A stretch of DNA of 64,000 bases. It comes from CAYRNY01 sp964425755 (lineage in GTDB: Bacteria > Chloroflexota > Anaerolineae > Aggregatilineales > Aggregatilineaceae). Numbering within the stretch: position 1 is the first letter of the stretch; every line of letters begins with the position of its first letter. The DNA lies in contig CAYRNY010000017.1 in NCBI GenBank assembly GCA_964425755.1, positions 1 to 64,000 of the forward strand, written 5' to 3'. A program made the translations under genes and the position numbers. The notes under the pieces were generated by a model that had not been told where the DNA came from, did no database searches, and saw only the letters and a program-made list of their open reading frames with translations. Below are positions 25,061-34,029 of this stretch, piece by piece.

Positions 25061-25747
25061 CTACGTCACGATCGCGCGCATGTCCTCGATCACGGGGTGC
25101 CCGGCGTAGTAGCCGTGATACTGTTCCGGCATCAGCGCGGCGATCGCGCACATGATCTGCGTGGTGTACTCTTCCAGTTGCGGCCCCTTGGCGCGGCCTT
25201 CCGGCAGGCGGAAGGGCTTCCCCAGCCGCGCGACGACGGTCGGGCGCGGGCGCTTGAGCACTTTTTCGGTGCCCCATACCGCCCCCGGCACGATCGGGAC
25301 GTTGGCGCGGTTGGCGATGAACGCGACCCCGGCGCGCCCCTGGATCAGGTGCCCTACGCGGCTGCGCGTGCCTTCCGGCGCGATCGCCAGCGGGACGCCG
25401 TGTTTGAGCACCGTGATCGCGTCGCGCAGGGCGCGCGTATCGGCGGAGAACTGCTCGACCCAGATCACGGGGTACAGCTCGAACAGCGGTTCCATCCAGC
25501 GGCCTTTGTACTTTTTGGCCGCCATGCCGACCGTACCGAACGGTGTCGGCAGGTTCATCGCGGGGATGTCGAAAATGCTCATGTGGTTGGACGCGATAAT
25601 GAACGGCGGTTCGGGCAGGTTTTCCTTGCCGATGATCTTGTAGTTGGATACCAGCGCGAGCAGCAGCCGCGACAGTGGCTTGGCCCAGCGCGACTCAGAC
25701 GACGCGGGCCAGTTCGCCGGCATTCCGGGGGGTGGTGTCTTGGGCAT
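25061..25747 (-). CDS. 1-acyl-sn-glycerol-3-phosphate acyltransferase (PlsC family)
   Basis: A 228-residue membrane-associated acyltransferase of phospholipid synthesis. The catalytic NHxSxxD motif is NHMSIFD (about residues 54-60), followed by the glycerol-phosphate binding region and PEGTRSR (about 126-132) and the later IVPGAVWG. A hydrophobic N-terminal stretch (LLLALVSNY) could be interfacial. GAGGAGG lies before the ATG. It stands alone between the STAS-like gene and the divergent gene at 25956. PlsC family is sure; acting on lysophosphatidic acid is the default inference. Confidence 0.9.
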   Translation of the reverse strand: MPKTPPPGMPANWPASSESRWAKPLSRLLLALVSNYKIIGKENLPEPPFIIASNHMSIFDIPAMNLPTPFGTVGMAAKKYKGRWMEPLFELYPVIWVEQFSADTRALRDAITVLKHGVPLAIAPEGTRSRVGHLIQGRAGVAFIANRANVPIVPGAVWGTEKVLKRPRPTVVARLGKPFRLPEGRAKGPQLEEYTTQIMCAIAALMPEQYHGYYAGHPVIEDMRAIVT

Positions 25748-25955
25748 GGGGCGTTATCCTCCTCGATTCGGCTAACAGCATAGCGCACGGGACATGCGGG
25801 GTCAAATGGTGGTGTCAAACTCATGTTACACTTGGCCCGGTGCGCAGAATGGAGCATAATGCAACTACGAAGCCCACCTTATGCGTAGTAAAGGATAGGG
25901 GCAGCACGCGCCCTGCTTGCCGTCGTGCCACGAGACCAGGAGTCGAAAAAACCGC

Positions 25956-27182
25956 ATGTCCTCAAAATTGCACCAGGCTGTCGAACTCGCCCAGGCCGGC
26001 CAGCGTGACGAAGCGCGCCGGTTGCTGTGGGAATACCTGCAGACCAACCCCGACCAGGTTGTCGCGTGGTTGTGGCTGGCGGCGGTCGCTGCCGACCAGC
26101 CGGAATACGTGCGCGCGCTGAATGAGGTGCTGCGCATCGAGCCGGGCCACCCCCGCGCGCGGCAGTTGTTGGACGACTTCTACCGGCAGTACGGCGATGT
26201 CGCCGCGGCCAGCACGCCACCGTTCGCGCGCGATGTTGGCACCGAACCGCCGCCGTATGCGCCGCCGCAGTCCCCCCCGCAATCGCCGCCCCCCGCGCCG
26301 CCGTCACCGGCCTACCAGCCCCCGCCGCGCGGCTATACACCGGCGACACCCGAGTCACACGGATATGAAGCGGCGTACGTCGAGCCGCGCAAGCCCAAAG
26401 AGCGCCCGCCGGAACGCGAGCCGGAAGTCGTGCGCGAGCGCGTGGTCGAACGGCGCGGGCGGCGCGGCTGTGGCTGCCTGCCGGGATGTGGATGTCTCGG
26501 TTGTGGGGGCTGCTGGCAGAGCTGCTTTGTGGCGGTTGTGCTGCTGATCCTGCTCCCGGCGGTGTTGTTCGGTGTGCTGAGCTATGCCAGCTTCAGCCTC
26601 GGCCCGCTGGACTGGCCCACCGCGTACCTGCCGGATAAGTTCGGCATGAAAACGCTCAAGTTCGAGTCGGGCAGCTACGAGATCAGGCTGGATGCGCCGC
26701 GAAGCTGGTACCTGGTTTCCGAGCAGAATGACATGTGGCTGCTGGCGCGGGACGTGTTGAACGAAGTGGCGCGTTTCAGGGACGAGGGGCGTAACTGGGA
26801 GGACTTCGAAGATCAGACCGCTCCCGTGATCCTGGAGACCGACCCGATCCGGCTGAACATGAGCGGCGACGTGATCAAGCTGGAGCTGCTGGGCGAGGTG
26901 ACGGGCGGCTTCCGCTGCGACACGGTCGGTTCAGGGCCGCGCGTGACGAACTACGGCGGCGGGCTGTGCGGCACGAGCACCGTCACCACGACGGCGTATA
27001 ACGGCGACGCGGCGTTCGCCAGCGCGACCGCACCGGCTGAGTGGACCACCTACACGTTCACGGTGCCGGTGGACGATTCGCGCGCGGTGGAATGGCAGAT
27101 CGAGCTGCCGGGTGACATGGTCGATTTCTACGACAAGCGCATCGACACGCTGATCGAGTCGATGCAGGTTAAACAAAAATAA
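25956..27182 (+). CDS. TPR-like protein with Pro-rich linker, Cys-rich motif and membrane anchor
   Basis: A protein of about 408 residues of unusual layout. Residues 1-80 form two or three TPR-like helix pairs (AQAGQRDEARRLLWEYLQTNP, then a second set). A disordered region of about 90 residues is rich in Pro and Tyr, and a charged stretch follows. Then comes a cysteine-dense segment, CGCLPGCGCLGCGGCWQSC, directly before a transmembrane helix (FVAVVLLILLPAVLFGVLSY). About 210 residues follow, including a beta-rich domain with two cysteines. The topology suggests a cytoplasmic TPR domain and an outside sensor or binding domain. ATG 25956 is preferred over an upstream TTG. No family recognised. 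Confidence 0.75.
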   Translation: MSSKLHQAVELAQAGQRDEARRLLWEYLQTNPDQVVAWLWLAAVAADQPEYVRALNEVLRIEPGHPRARQLLDDFYRQYGDVAAASTPPFARDVGTEPPPYAPPQSPPQSPPPAPPSPAYQPPPRGYTPATPESHGYEAAYVEPRKPKERPPEREPEVVRERVVERRGRRGCGCLPGCGCLGCGGCWQSCFVAVVLLILLPAVLFGVLSYASFSLGPLDWPTAYLPDKFGMKTLKFESGSYEIRLDAPRSWYLVSEQNDMWLLARDVLNEVARFRDEGRNWEDFEDQTAPVILETDPIRLNMSGDVIKLELLGEVTGGFRCDTVGSGPRVTNYGGGLCGTSTVTTTAYNGDAAFASATAPAEWTTYTFTVPVDDSRAVEWQIELPGDMVDFYDKRIDTLIESMQVKQK

Positions 27183-27297
27183 CCGCAAATGCACGGCAAT
27201 TGTTGTAATCGACAGTTGCGGACCGGCGACCCGTGCTGCATAATCCTTGCGGCACAACATGCTGTTGATTCAGCTCAGCTATGAGGAGCTTCTGTCG

Positions 27298-28272
27298 ATG
27301 ACGAGTATTCATCGTATTGCGGTGATGACCGGCGGCGGTGATGCGCCTGGCATGAATCCCGCGATCCGCGCCGTGGTGCGCACGGCAGCCGCGAAGGGTG
27401 TCGAGGTCTTTGGCATCCGCCAGGCCTACGCCGGGCTGCTGGCAGGTGATTTCGAGCGCATGACCCCCCGTGATGTCAGCGGGATTATCCAGCGCGGCGG
27501 CACGGTTTTGCAGACCGCGCGTAACCTGGAGTTCAAGACCCCGCAGGGACAAAAACGCGGCCTGCGACGCCTGAACGAACACGGGATCGAGGGACTGGTT
27601 GTGATCGGGGGCGATGGCAGCCTGCGCGGGGCGCTGACGCTGCACCAGATGGGCTTCCCGGTGATCGGCGTGCCGGGCAGCATCGATAACGACATCTGGG
27701 GCACCAACACCAGCGTCGGCGTGGACACCGCGCTCAACACGATCCTGGACGCGATCGACAAGCTGCGCGATACCGCCAGCAGCCACGAGCGGTGTTTTCT
27801 GCTGGAGGTGATGGGGCGTAACTGCGGCTACCTGGCGACGATGGGCGGCATTCTGGGCGGCGCGGAGTTCATCATGATCCCCGAACACCCGACCACGCTG
27901 GAGAGCGTCGGCGCGGCGCTGGAAGACGCTTACATGAAGGGCAAGAGCCACGCGATGGGCGTCATCGCGGAAGGCGCGACGCCGAAGATTCACGAGGTCG
28001 CCGCGTACCTGGAACAGCACGAGATCGGGTTCGAGGTGCGCGTCACGGTGTTGGGGCACGTCGTGCGCGGCGGGCGTCCGAGCGCGTTCGACCGTTTGCT
28101 GGCGACACGCATGGGCGTGCGCGCGGTGGAACTGCTGCTTGAAGGCCAGTCCGGTTTGATGGTCGGGCTGCACGGGCGCGAGATCGGCACCGTGGAGATC
28201 GAGGAAGCGACGAGCAAACAGCGCGAGGTGGACCCGAGTTACATCGAGATGGCGGAAGTCCTGGCGCGGTAG
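27298..28272 (+). CDS. 6-phosphofructokinase with ATP-type signature
   Basis: A 324-residue phosphofructokinase of E. coli PfkA size. TGGGDAPGMN at the N-terminus, GGDGSL (Gly107) and PGSIDND (Gly127, catalytic Asp130) are ATP-type, unlike the pyrophosphate-type paralogue at 19693. It phosphorylates fructose 6-phosphate in glycolysis. Start ATG 27298 has GAGGAG 9 bases upstream; a longer frame from 27247 has no support. It lies 115 bases after the TPR gene on the same strand. A perfect palindrome with T6 terminates it. Confidence 0.95.
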   Translation: MTSIHRIAVMTGGGDAPGMNPAIRAVVRTAAAKGVEVFGIRQAYAGLLAGDFERMTPRDVSGIIQRGGTVLQTARNLEFKTPQGQKRGLRRLNEHGIEGLVVIGGDGSLRGALTLHQMGFPVIGVPGSIDNDIWGTNTSVGVDTALNTILDAIDKLRDTASSHERCFLLEVMGRNCGYLATMGGILGGAEFIMIPEHPTTLESVGAALEDAYMKGKSHAMGVIAEGATPKIHEVAAYLEQHEIGFEVRVTVLGHVVRGGRPSAFDRLLATRMGVRAVELLLEGQSGLMVGLHGREIGTVEIEEATSKQREVDPSYIEMAEVLAR

Positions 28273-28304
28273 CGCCCGCCCGGTACGCGGCTGGGACGAT
28301 TCAG

Positions 28305-28329
28305 AGAGAGGCGCGCGCCTCTCTTTTTT
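28305..28329 (+). terminator. rho-independent terminator after the ATP-type phosphofructokinase
   Basis: A perfect 20-base palindrome (AGAGAGGCGC/GCGCCTCTCT, 28305-28324) runs straight into six T. It is among the clearest terminators in the window. Confidence 0.9.
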
Positions 28330-28399
28330 GATCGTCGCCTGGTGCAGGAACGTGCCGGTGTGGGTTACAGGCGCACCCTGTATTGTTTGGGGTGGGGTG

Positions 28400-31300
28400 T
28401 CAGGCCCTGGCGGGGGCCTCTTCGGTCTCGCGCGCGACGGGGATCGTGAAGTGGAACGTCGTCCCGGCCTCGAGTTCGCTTTCCACCCACACCGTGCCGC
28501 CGTGCAGCTCGATCAAGCCGCGCGTGATCGCCAGGCCCAGACCGGTGCCGGGCTGCTCGCGTGTCTTGGGGTTCTCGCTGCGGAAGTACGGCGTGAAGAG
28601 CTGGTCCAGGTCTTCCTGGCTCATGCCGATGCCGGTATCGCGCACGTAGCAGTGGATCACTTCCGGCGGGCCTTGCGGGTCCCAGCGGTTGGGGGATAGC
28701 GCGGCGTGGATCGTGATCGCGCCGCCGGGCGGCGTGTACTTGTTCGCGTTGGAGATGAAATTCGTCAGCACCTGGATCAGGCGGTTCTGGTCGCCACGCA
28801 CCGGGGGCAGGTCGTCGGGGATATCGAGCGTGAGCGACTGGCCCTTTTCATCGATCATGCGCTGCTGGGCGCGCAGCGTTTCGTTCACGATGCTGCGGAA
28901 GTCCAGCGTGGTGATATCCAGGCGCAGGTTATTCGTCTGCTGTTTGGTCAGGTCGTTCAGATCGCTGACCAGCGTTTCCATGCGCATGACGTTGTTAAAG
29001 ATCGTGGACAGGAAGCTGCCTTGCTGTTCGTTGACCGGGCCGACCACGCCCTTCATCAGCAGGTCGGTGTAGCCCTTCATCGAGGTCATCGGGTTTTTGA
29101 GTTCGTGCGCCACGAAGGACACGAAGCGGCTCTTGTCCTCGTTCGCGCGCTGGAGCTCGCCGAAAAGCTGCGCGTTCACGATCGCGGGCGTGGCGTGTTC
29201 GGCCAGGCGCGCGACGAAGTCCAGGTCGAGCAGGTCGAGCTCGCCTTCGTGGTTGCTTTCCAGGATGATCACGCCGACCACCTCATCCGCGCTGAACAGC
29301 GGCACGGTCAATTGCGCCACACAGCCGGGCAGCGTTTCGACGTAACCGGAGTCCAGGTGCACTTCGGTGTTTAGCGACGGCTGCCCGGAGCGCACCGCGC
29401 GCCCGATCACGCCGCGATCTTCGGGGAGTGTGCGTCCCTCTTCGGCGAAAGGCGAGCTGCGCGGGTAGCCGTAAGACGCGACGATGCGCAACTCGTTAAG
29501 TTCGCGGTCGCGCATGAAGAGCGCCCCCGCCGCCGCGCCGCTCTTGCGCAGCGCCCAATCCATCGTGATATCAACCACGGTCTTGAGGTCCAGCGTGCGG
29601 TTGAGCGCCTGGTCGATGCGCTGCATTGTGTCCAGTTCCTGCACGCGCAGGGCGAGCTGCTGGTCGGTCATGTCAAACAGGCGCGCGTTTTCAATCGCGA
29701 TCGCAGCCTGTCCGGCGAACGTTTCGAGCAGGTCGGCGTCTTCGGTCACGAAGATGCCGCCGTCGCGCTTGTTGAGGCATTGCAGCACGCCGATCGCGCG
29801 CCCGCTGACCAGCAGCGGCACCGACAGGATCGCGCCGGAGCGGAATTCGCCGGAGTCCCCGGCTTCATCGAGCGCATCGGGCGGCGGCCCGCCGTGCTGC
29901 CCGTTGCCGGATCGCCCGTCGCCGGTTTCCGGGGCGTCGTCGTCCATCTCGCCGTACCAGCGCGAGTCGCGGGTCGGGTCGTTGACGATGATCGGCGCGC
30001 CGCGCTGCACCGTCGCGCCGGCCAGCCCGCTGCCGGACGGCAGGCGTTTGCCGACCAGTTCCTGCCCGCTGCCGCCGACCGCGACGCGGAATTCGAGGTC
30101 GCCGGTTTCGTCGTCCACCAGCAGCAAGCTCCCGGCTTCGGCGTCGAGAATCTGCACCGCGCTTTCGGTGATCAACTGCAGCAGGCGGTCGACGTTGCCC
30201 ATCTCGGAGGCCAACTGGTTGGCGATCTCGTTGATCGCAGACAATTGCCGCGCGCGCTGCTGCGTCTTGTCGAGCAGTTGCAGGCGGTTGATCGCGCTCA
30301 CGGCGAGGTTGGCGATATCCCAGAAGATGTCCTGCTGGTCGTCGCTGAAGGTGACGCCGGGGTCGTCCGTCGCGGCGACCATCACGCCCATTGCGCCCTC
30401 GCCGGTATCGGCCAGCAGGGGCACGCCCATCCAACTCTTGAGGTGCGTTTGCGCGGGCGGGTTCTGCGGGTCGCGCAGCAGCGATTCGCGCACGTAGTCA
30501 TCGGTGCGGATCGTTTGCTGCGTGCGCGCGATCTCGCTGATCAGGTCGCGGCCCATGCGCCAGCGGCGACCTTCCATCTCGTGCACGCGGTCGTCGCCCT
30601 CGTTGTAAAACACGTAGTACATCTCGTTCAGGTGCGGGTCGCGCAGCGCGATGTAGAAATTCGGGGCCTGGATCACGCGCAGGGTTTGCGCGTAGATCAA
30701 CTCCAGCAGCGTGTCCAGGTCGATCGCGAAGTTCAGTGCGCGGCTGACCTGGCTCAGCACGGCCTGGACCTGGGCGCGGCGTTCGAGGTTGTCGGCGGCT
30801 TGCGCGCGTTCGACGGCCAGCGCGATCTGGTCGCTGAGGCTGTCGACGAAACGCAGGTCTTCGTGCAGGTACGGTTGCCCGCTGCGCCGCGGCCCGATGC
30901 AGATGAACCCGTTGAGCGTGTTCTTGCCACGCAGCCCGATGATCAGCGGCGCGCCGAGCACGGCCAGCCGCGAGCGGTCGCTGACCACGTCCAGCGGCAG
31001 CGGGCGGCCTTCTTCCAGGTACAGCATGGTAGAACGCTCGCGCAGGTAGCGCACGAGGCCGCTGTCAGCGGTGAAGGTGATGTCGGTGGGACGCGTGCCG
31101 CTGTCGGGGTCCGGCTGCGGGCGGAATTCGTTCGAGTCGGGCGGGCGCACGAACAGCGTGATATGCTGGGGCGCGAGCGCGTTATCGAGCGTGTTGTACA
31201 CCAGCCGCGTGACGTCGCTCAGGCTGCTGGCGGCAGGCACCTCGCGCGAGAAGTGTTCCAGGTAGCCCTGGTATGCGCGGCGCGCGCGGAAGTACGCCGC

Positions 31301-32629
31301 GTCGATCACGCGTTGCAGCATGACGCGCAGCGGCGTGAACGTGATCGAGATCAGGAAGATCGCCGCGACGATCATCACCGGGCTGAGCGCGGTATCGCGC
31401 ATGGACCGGTCGATCAGGTAGGCTACCCCCGCCACGATCAGGAAATAGCTGATCGTCATCAGCACCAGCAGCGCCGTGTACAGAAAGCTCTGCGTGAGCA
31501 CGCGGTCGGTGTCGACCAGCCGGTATTGCAGCACGGCGTAAATCGCGCTCAACGGCAGCAGGATCGGGAAGGTCTGGCTGAAGGCGTACAGCATCGGGGC
31601 CGCGTCCCCGGTCAGCAGCAGGTCCACAAACCAGATCGCCAGCGGGAGCATGGCCGGGACCAGCCCCAGGATCACCAGCGTGCTCTGGTTGCGCACGATC
31701 GGGGACGCGGAGCGCCCCCGCCGCCACAGCATGACACCCAGCAGCAACAGCGCGCCCAGCAGCAGCGTGCCCAGCGCCAGCACGAGCGCGAACTGGTACA
31801 GGTCGCTGGCGTTGGCGGTGTAGAGCGTCGCGCTGCCCGCGCCCATCGCCAGCGCCACCACCACCGGCGACCAGCGCCAGGTCGGGGTCTCCTGCACGAT
31901 GGCAAAGCGGAACGGGAATTCCAGCGCGAAGACGACCAGCGCCCCGCCTGCCAGCGCGGTCGCGATCAGCCAGGCCCACGTGAAATGATCGGTACTGAGC
32001 CGGTCGAAATTACCGGCCATGAAGACCGCCAGCAGCGACGCCGTGATCACCAGTACCTGCGCCTGGATATCGTCACGCTGGCGCAGCAGCAGGAACAGCG
32101 CCACCAGCCACAACCCCGCGCCCACGATCCACCCGGCACCGAAATACAGCAGCATGTCGCCTTCGGGCATCGTCTCCAGCCGCACGACCAGCCCGCAACG
32201 CAGCGTGTTGATCGCTTCGTCGGCTTCCAGGCAGGTCGCGCCGATCGGTTTGTCCGCCGGGTTGGTTGTCTGGCGCAGGAAGCTGACGCCGACGCGGTCG
32301 CCGGGTTCGTGCGCGGCCAGGATCGCGTTGAACTCGCCCAGGCGCTGGTCAACCGGCAGCGCGGTGAGATCGACGTTGTCGACCCGGATGATCTGGTCGC
32401 CCGGTTGCAGCCCGACCAGCAAGCCGGGCCAGCGACCGCCGGTCAGCGGTCGCGCATCGCTCACTTCGAGGTTGCGGTACGGCAGCACGCCGGCAAACGC
32501 CTGGTTGTACCAGCCCGCTGCCGACAGCAGGTAGAGGATCAGCAGCACGCCGGTCGCCAGCACGGCGGCGGCTGACAGCAACGGCATGGCCCACCGGTCG
32601 GATATGCGCGAGAAGAATGAGGATTGCAT
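28400..32629 (-). CDS. large multi-GAF membrane sensor histidine kinase with PDZ-like segment
   Basis: A 1409-residue sensor kinase. Order: N-terminal transmembrane helix (about 15-38); an outside PDZ-like segment (around residues 65-95, VGLQPGDQIIRVDN) with a cysteine pair further on; then about 8 membrane helices (about 160-445). Four GAF-type domains follow (roughly 460-600, 620-790, 800-990, 1020-1165). The third is interrupted by an acidic, Gly-rich insertion near 920-950. A HisKA with AHELKNPM (about 1180) and a HATPase with N box ISNANKYTP, DTGIGM and GTGLGL end the protein. No response regulator is adjacent. It is transcribed toward the phosphofructokinase terminator. Signal unknown; GAF number suggests small ligands or chromophores, but no bilin cysteine is evident. 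Confidence 0.93.
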   Translation of the reverse strand: MQSSFFSRISDRWAMPLLSAAAVLATGVLLILYLLSAAGWYNQAFAGVLPYRNLEVSDARPLTGGRWPGLLVGLQPGDQIIRVDNVDLTALPVDQRLGEFNAILAAHEPGDRVGVSFLRQTTNPADKPIGATCLEADEAINTLRCGLVVRLETMPEGDMLLYFGAGWIVGAGLWLVALFLLLRQRDDIQAQVLVITASLLAVFMAGNFDRLSTDHFTWAWLIATALAGGALVVFALEFPFRFAIVQETPTWRWSPVVVALAMGAGSATLYTANASDLYQFALVLALGTLLLGALLLLGVMLWRRGRSASPIVRNQSTLVILGLVPAMLPLAIWFVDLLLTGDAAPMLYAFSQTFPILLPLSAIYAVLQYRLVDTDRVLTQSFLYTALLVLMTISYFLIVAGVAYLIDRSMRDTALSPVMIVAAIFLISITFTPLRVMLQRVIDAAYFRARRAYQGYLEHFSREVPAASSLSDVTRLVYNTLDNALAPQHITLFVRPPDSNEFRPQPDPDSGTRPTDITFTADSGLVRYLRERSTMLYLEEGRPLPLDVVSDRSRLAVLGAPLIIGLRGKNTLNGFICIGPRRSGQPYLHEDLRFVDSLSDQIALAVERAQAADNLERRAQVQAVLSQVSRALNFAIDLDTLLELIYAQTLRVIQAPNFYIALRDPHLNEMYYVFYNEGDDRVHEMEGRRWRMGRDLISEIARTQQTIRTDDYVRESLLRDPQNPPAQTHLKSWMGVPLLADTGEGAMGVMVAATDDPGVTFSDDQQDIFWDIANLAVSAINRLQLLDKTQQRARQLSAINEIANQLASEMGNVDRLLQLITESAVQILDAEAGSLLLVDDETGDLEFRVAVGGSGQELVGKRLPSGSGLAGATVQRGAPIIVNDPTRDSRWYGEMDDDAPETGDGRSGNGQHGGPPPDALDEAGDSGEFRSGAILSVPLLVSGRAIGVLQCLNKRDGGIFVTEDADLLETFAGQAAIAIENARLFDMTDQQLALRVQELDTMQRIDQALNRTLDLKTVVDITMDWALRKSGAAAGALFMRDRELNELRIVASYGYPRSSPFAEEGRTLPEDRGVIGRAVRSGQPSLNTEVHLDSGYVETLPGCVAQLTVPLFSADEVVGVIILESNHEGELDLLDLDFVARLAEHATPAIVNAQLFGELQRANEDKSRFVSFVAHELKNPMTSMKGYTDLLMKGVVGPVNEQQGSFLSTIFNNVMRMETLVSDLNDLTKQQTNNLRLDITTLDFRSIVNETLRAQQRMIDEKGQSLTLDIPDDLPPVRGDQNRLIQVLTNFISNANKYTPPGGAITIHAALSPNRWDPQGPPEVIHCYVRDTGIGMSQEDLDQLFTPYFRSENPKTREQPGTGLGLAITRGLIELHGGTVWVESELEAGTTFHFTIPVARETEEAPARA

Positions 32630-32799
32630 TAACTCTGCTCCGGCTGCGCGTTGTGTATTTGGTATGCGTTCAGTCTGTCCTGCATTGTATCACACAACGC
32701 CGCGATCGGCCTATCGCCGGGCACGGTTGCGGGCGCGGCCATAACCGGCTTTTCACGCGGTCTAAACGGAATTCTGACAAGTGGCGCGGTGGGGGGGCT

Positions 32800-32825
32800 G
32801 GGGCGCGCCCGTGACGGCACGCCCC
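32800..32825 (-). terminator. terminator hairpin of the HMG-CoA synthase/thiolase unit
   Basis: A 10-bp stem with one wobble (32800-32809 with 32816-32825) lies 15 bases after the thiolase stop on the minus strand. No T run follows on that strand. Confidence 0.5.
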
Positions 32826-32840
32826 GGTGCTCGTTGCGTG

Positions 32841-33998
32841 TTATTCCACGCGCTCCAGGATGTGCGCGACGGCGGTGCTGCCCGCGCCGCCCAGGTTCAG
32901 CGCGAGGCCCAGCCGCGCGTTGTCGACCTGGTTGTCGCCCGCGTCGCGGCGCAGGTGCAGCGCGACCTCGAGCGCCTGGTAGATGCCCGTCGCACCCAGC
33001 GGGTTGCCGCGCGCCTTCAGGCCGCCGAACGTGCTGATCGGCAGCGCGCCGCCACGCGCGATCGCCCCGTTCTGTGCCAGCTCCCAACCCTTGCCGCGCG
33101 CGGCGAAGCCGATCGCCTCAAGCTGCAGCGTGGTCAGGATCGTGAAGCTGTCGTGCAACTCCGCGAGGTTCAGATCGCCGGGCTGGATGCCCGCTTGCTC
33201 GTAGGCGCGCCCCGCCGCGAGGTTCGCCGCGCGCAGGAACAGCATATCCGGGCGGTTGTGCAGCGCGAGCGTGTCGGTGGCGGCGGCGCTGCCGCGTATG
33301 CGCACCGGGCGCGGCACTGCGTCGACCGCGTGCTCCGTCGTGGACAGGAGCACGGCGGCGGCCCCGTCGCCTTCGGGCGCGCTGTCGAACAGGTTGACCG
33401 GGTCCGACACGGCGGGCGCTTTGGCGAACGCGCCCTCGCGCAGCGTGTTACGGTACATGGCGAAGGGGTTGAGCGCGCCGTTGGCGTGCGCGTTGATGCT
33501 GAACGGCTCAAACTGCGTTACGTCAACGCCGTATTCGTGCATGTAGCGGCGCATCAGCAGCGCGGCGATCGCGGCGGGGGTCGCGCCGACGCCCGCTTCG
33601 TAATCCGCGTCCAGCACGGTCGCCAGCGCGGTATCGCGTTCCGCGCCCTGGCGGTCGGTCGCCTTCTCCACGCCGACGACCAGCACGCTCTCCGCCGCGC
33701 CGCTGGCGACCATCAGGTAGCCGTGCCGGAGCGCCATCCCGCCGGACGCGTCCGCCGCCTCGACGCGCACCGCTTCCACGCCCGCCAGCCCGGCGGCATC
33801 CGCGACCAGCGTCGCGATGTGGTTCTGCGCGCTGAGGTTCGCGCCGAGCGCGTTCGCCACGATCACCGCGTCCACGCGTTCGGTTTGCGCGTCTTCCAGC
33901 GCGGGGCGGATCGCAGCGAGCGCAAGCTCGCGCAGGCCCATATCCCAGTGTTCGCCGACCGGCGTCTGTCCAAGTCCGATGATCGATACGTCTCGCAT
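32841..33998 (-). CDS. degenerate SCP-x-type thiolase homologue lacking the catalytic residues
   Basis: A 385-residue protein that aligns along its whole length with SCP-x/archaeal thiolases, such as the one at 605-1870 (shared ASGG, HANGALNP and GGLKA blocks). All key catalytic residues differ: Asp83 (AADASGG) replaces the nucleophilic Cys, Ser284 (LHDSF) replaces the second Cys, and Asn332 (GNPLGATG) replaces the His of GHP. It starts 31 bases after the HMG-CoA synthase stop, with GAGAGGA before the ATG, so it is co-transcribed with the synthase. It may be a structural partner in a synthase-thiolase complex, an aldolase of the Ltp2 type (also thiolase-fold with a changed active site), or a relic; the intact frame argues against decay. 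Confidence 0.88.
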   Translation of the reverse strand: MRDVSIIGLGQTPVGEHWDMGLRELALAAIRPALEDAQTERVDAVIVANALGANLSAQNHIATLVADAAGLAGVEAVRVEAADASGGMALRHGYLMVASGAAESVLVVGVEKATDRQGAERDTALATVLDADYEAGVGATPAAIAALLMRRYMHEYGVDVTQFEPFSINAHANGALNPFAMYRNTLREGAFAKAPAVSDPVNLFDSAPEGDGAAAVLLSTTEHAVDAVPRPVRIRGSAAATDTLALHNRPDMLFLRAANLAAGRAYEQAGIQPGDLNLAELHDSFTILTTLQLEAIGFAARGKGWELAQNGAIARGGALPISTFGGLKARGNPLGATGIYQALEVALHLRRDAGDNQVDNARLGLALNLGGAGSTAVAHILERVE

Positions 33999-34029
33999 CG
34001 TGTGTCCTCTCGTTGTCCGTTAACTCAAG

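Noticed and set aside
29780..32575. 931-codon open frame opposite the large sensor kinase
   Set aside because: Same reason: repetitive Arg/Gln/Ala/His composition and no ribosome site, while the kinase covers the region with full domains.
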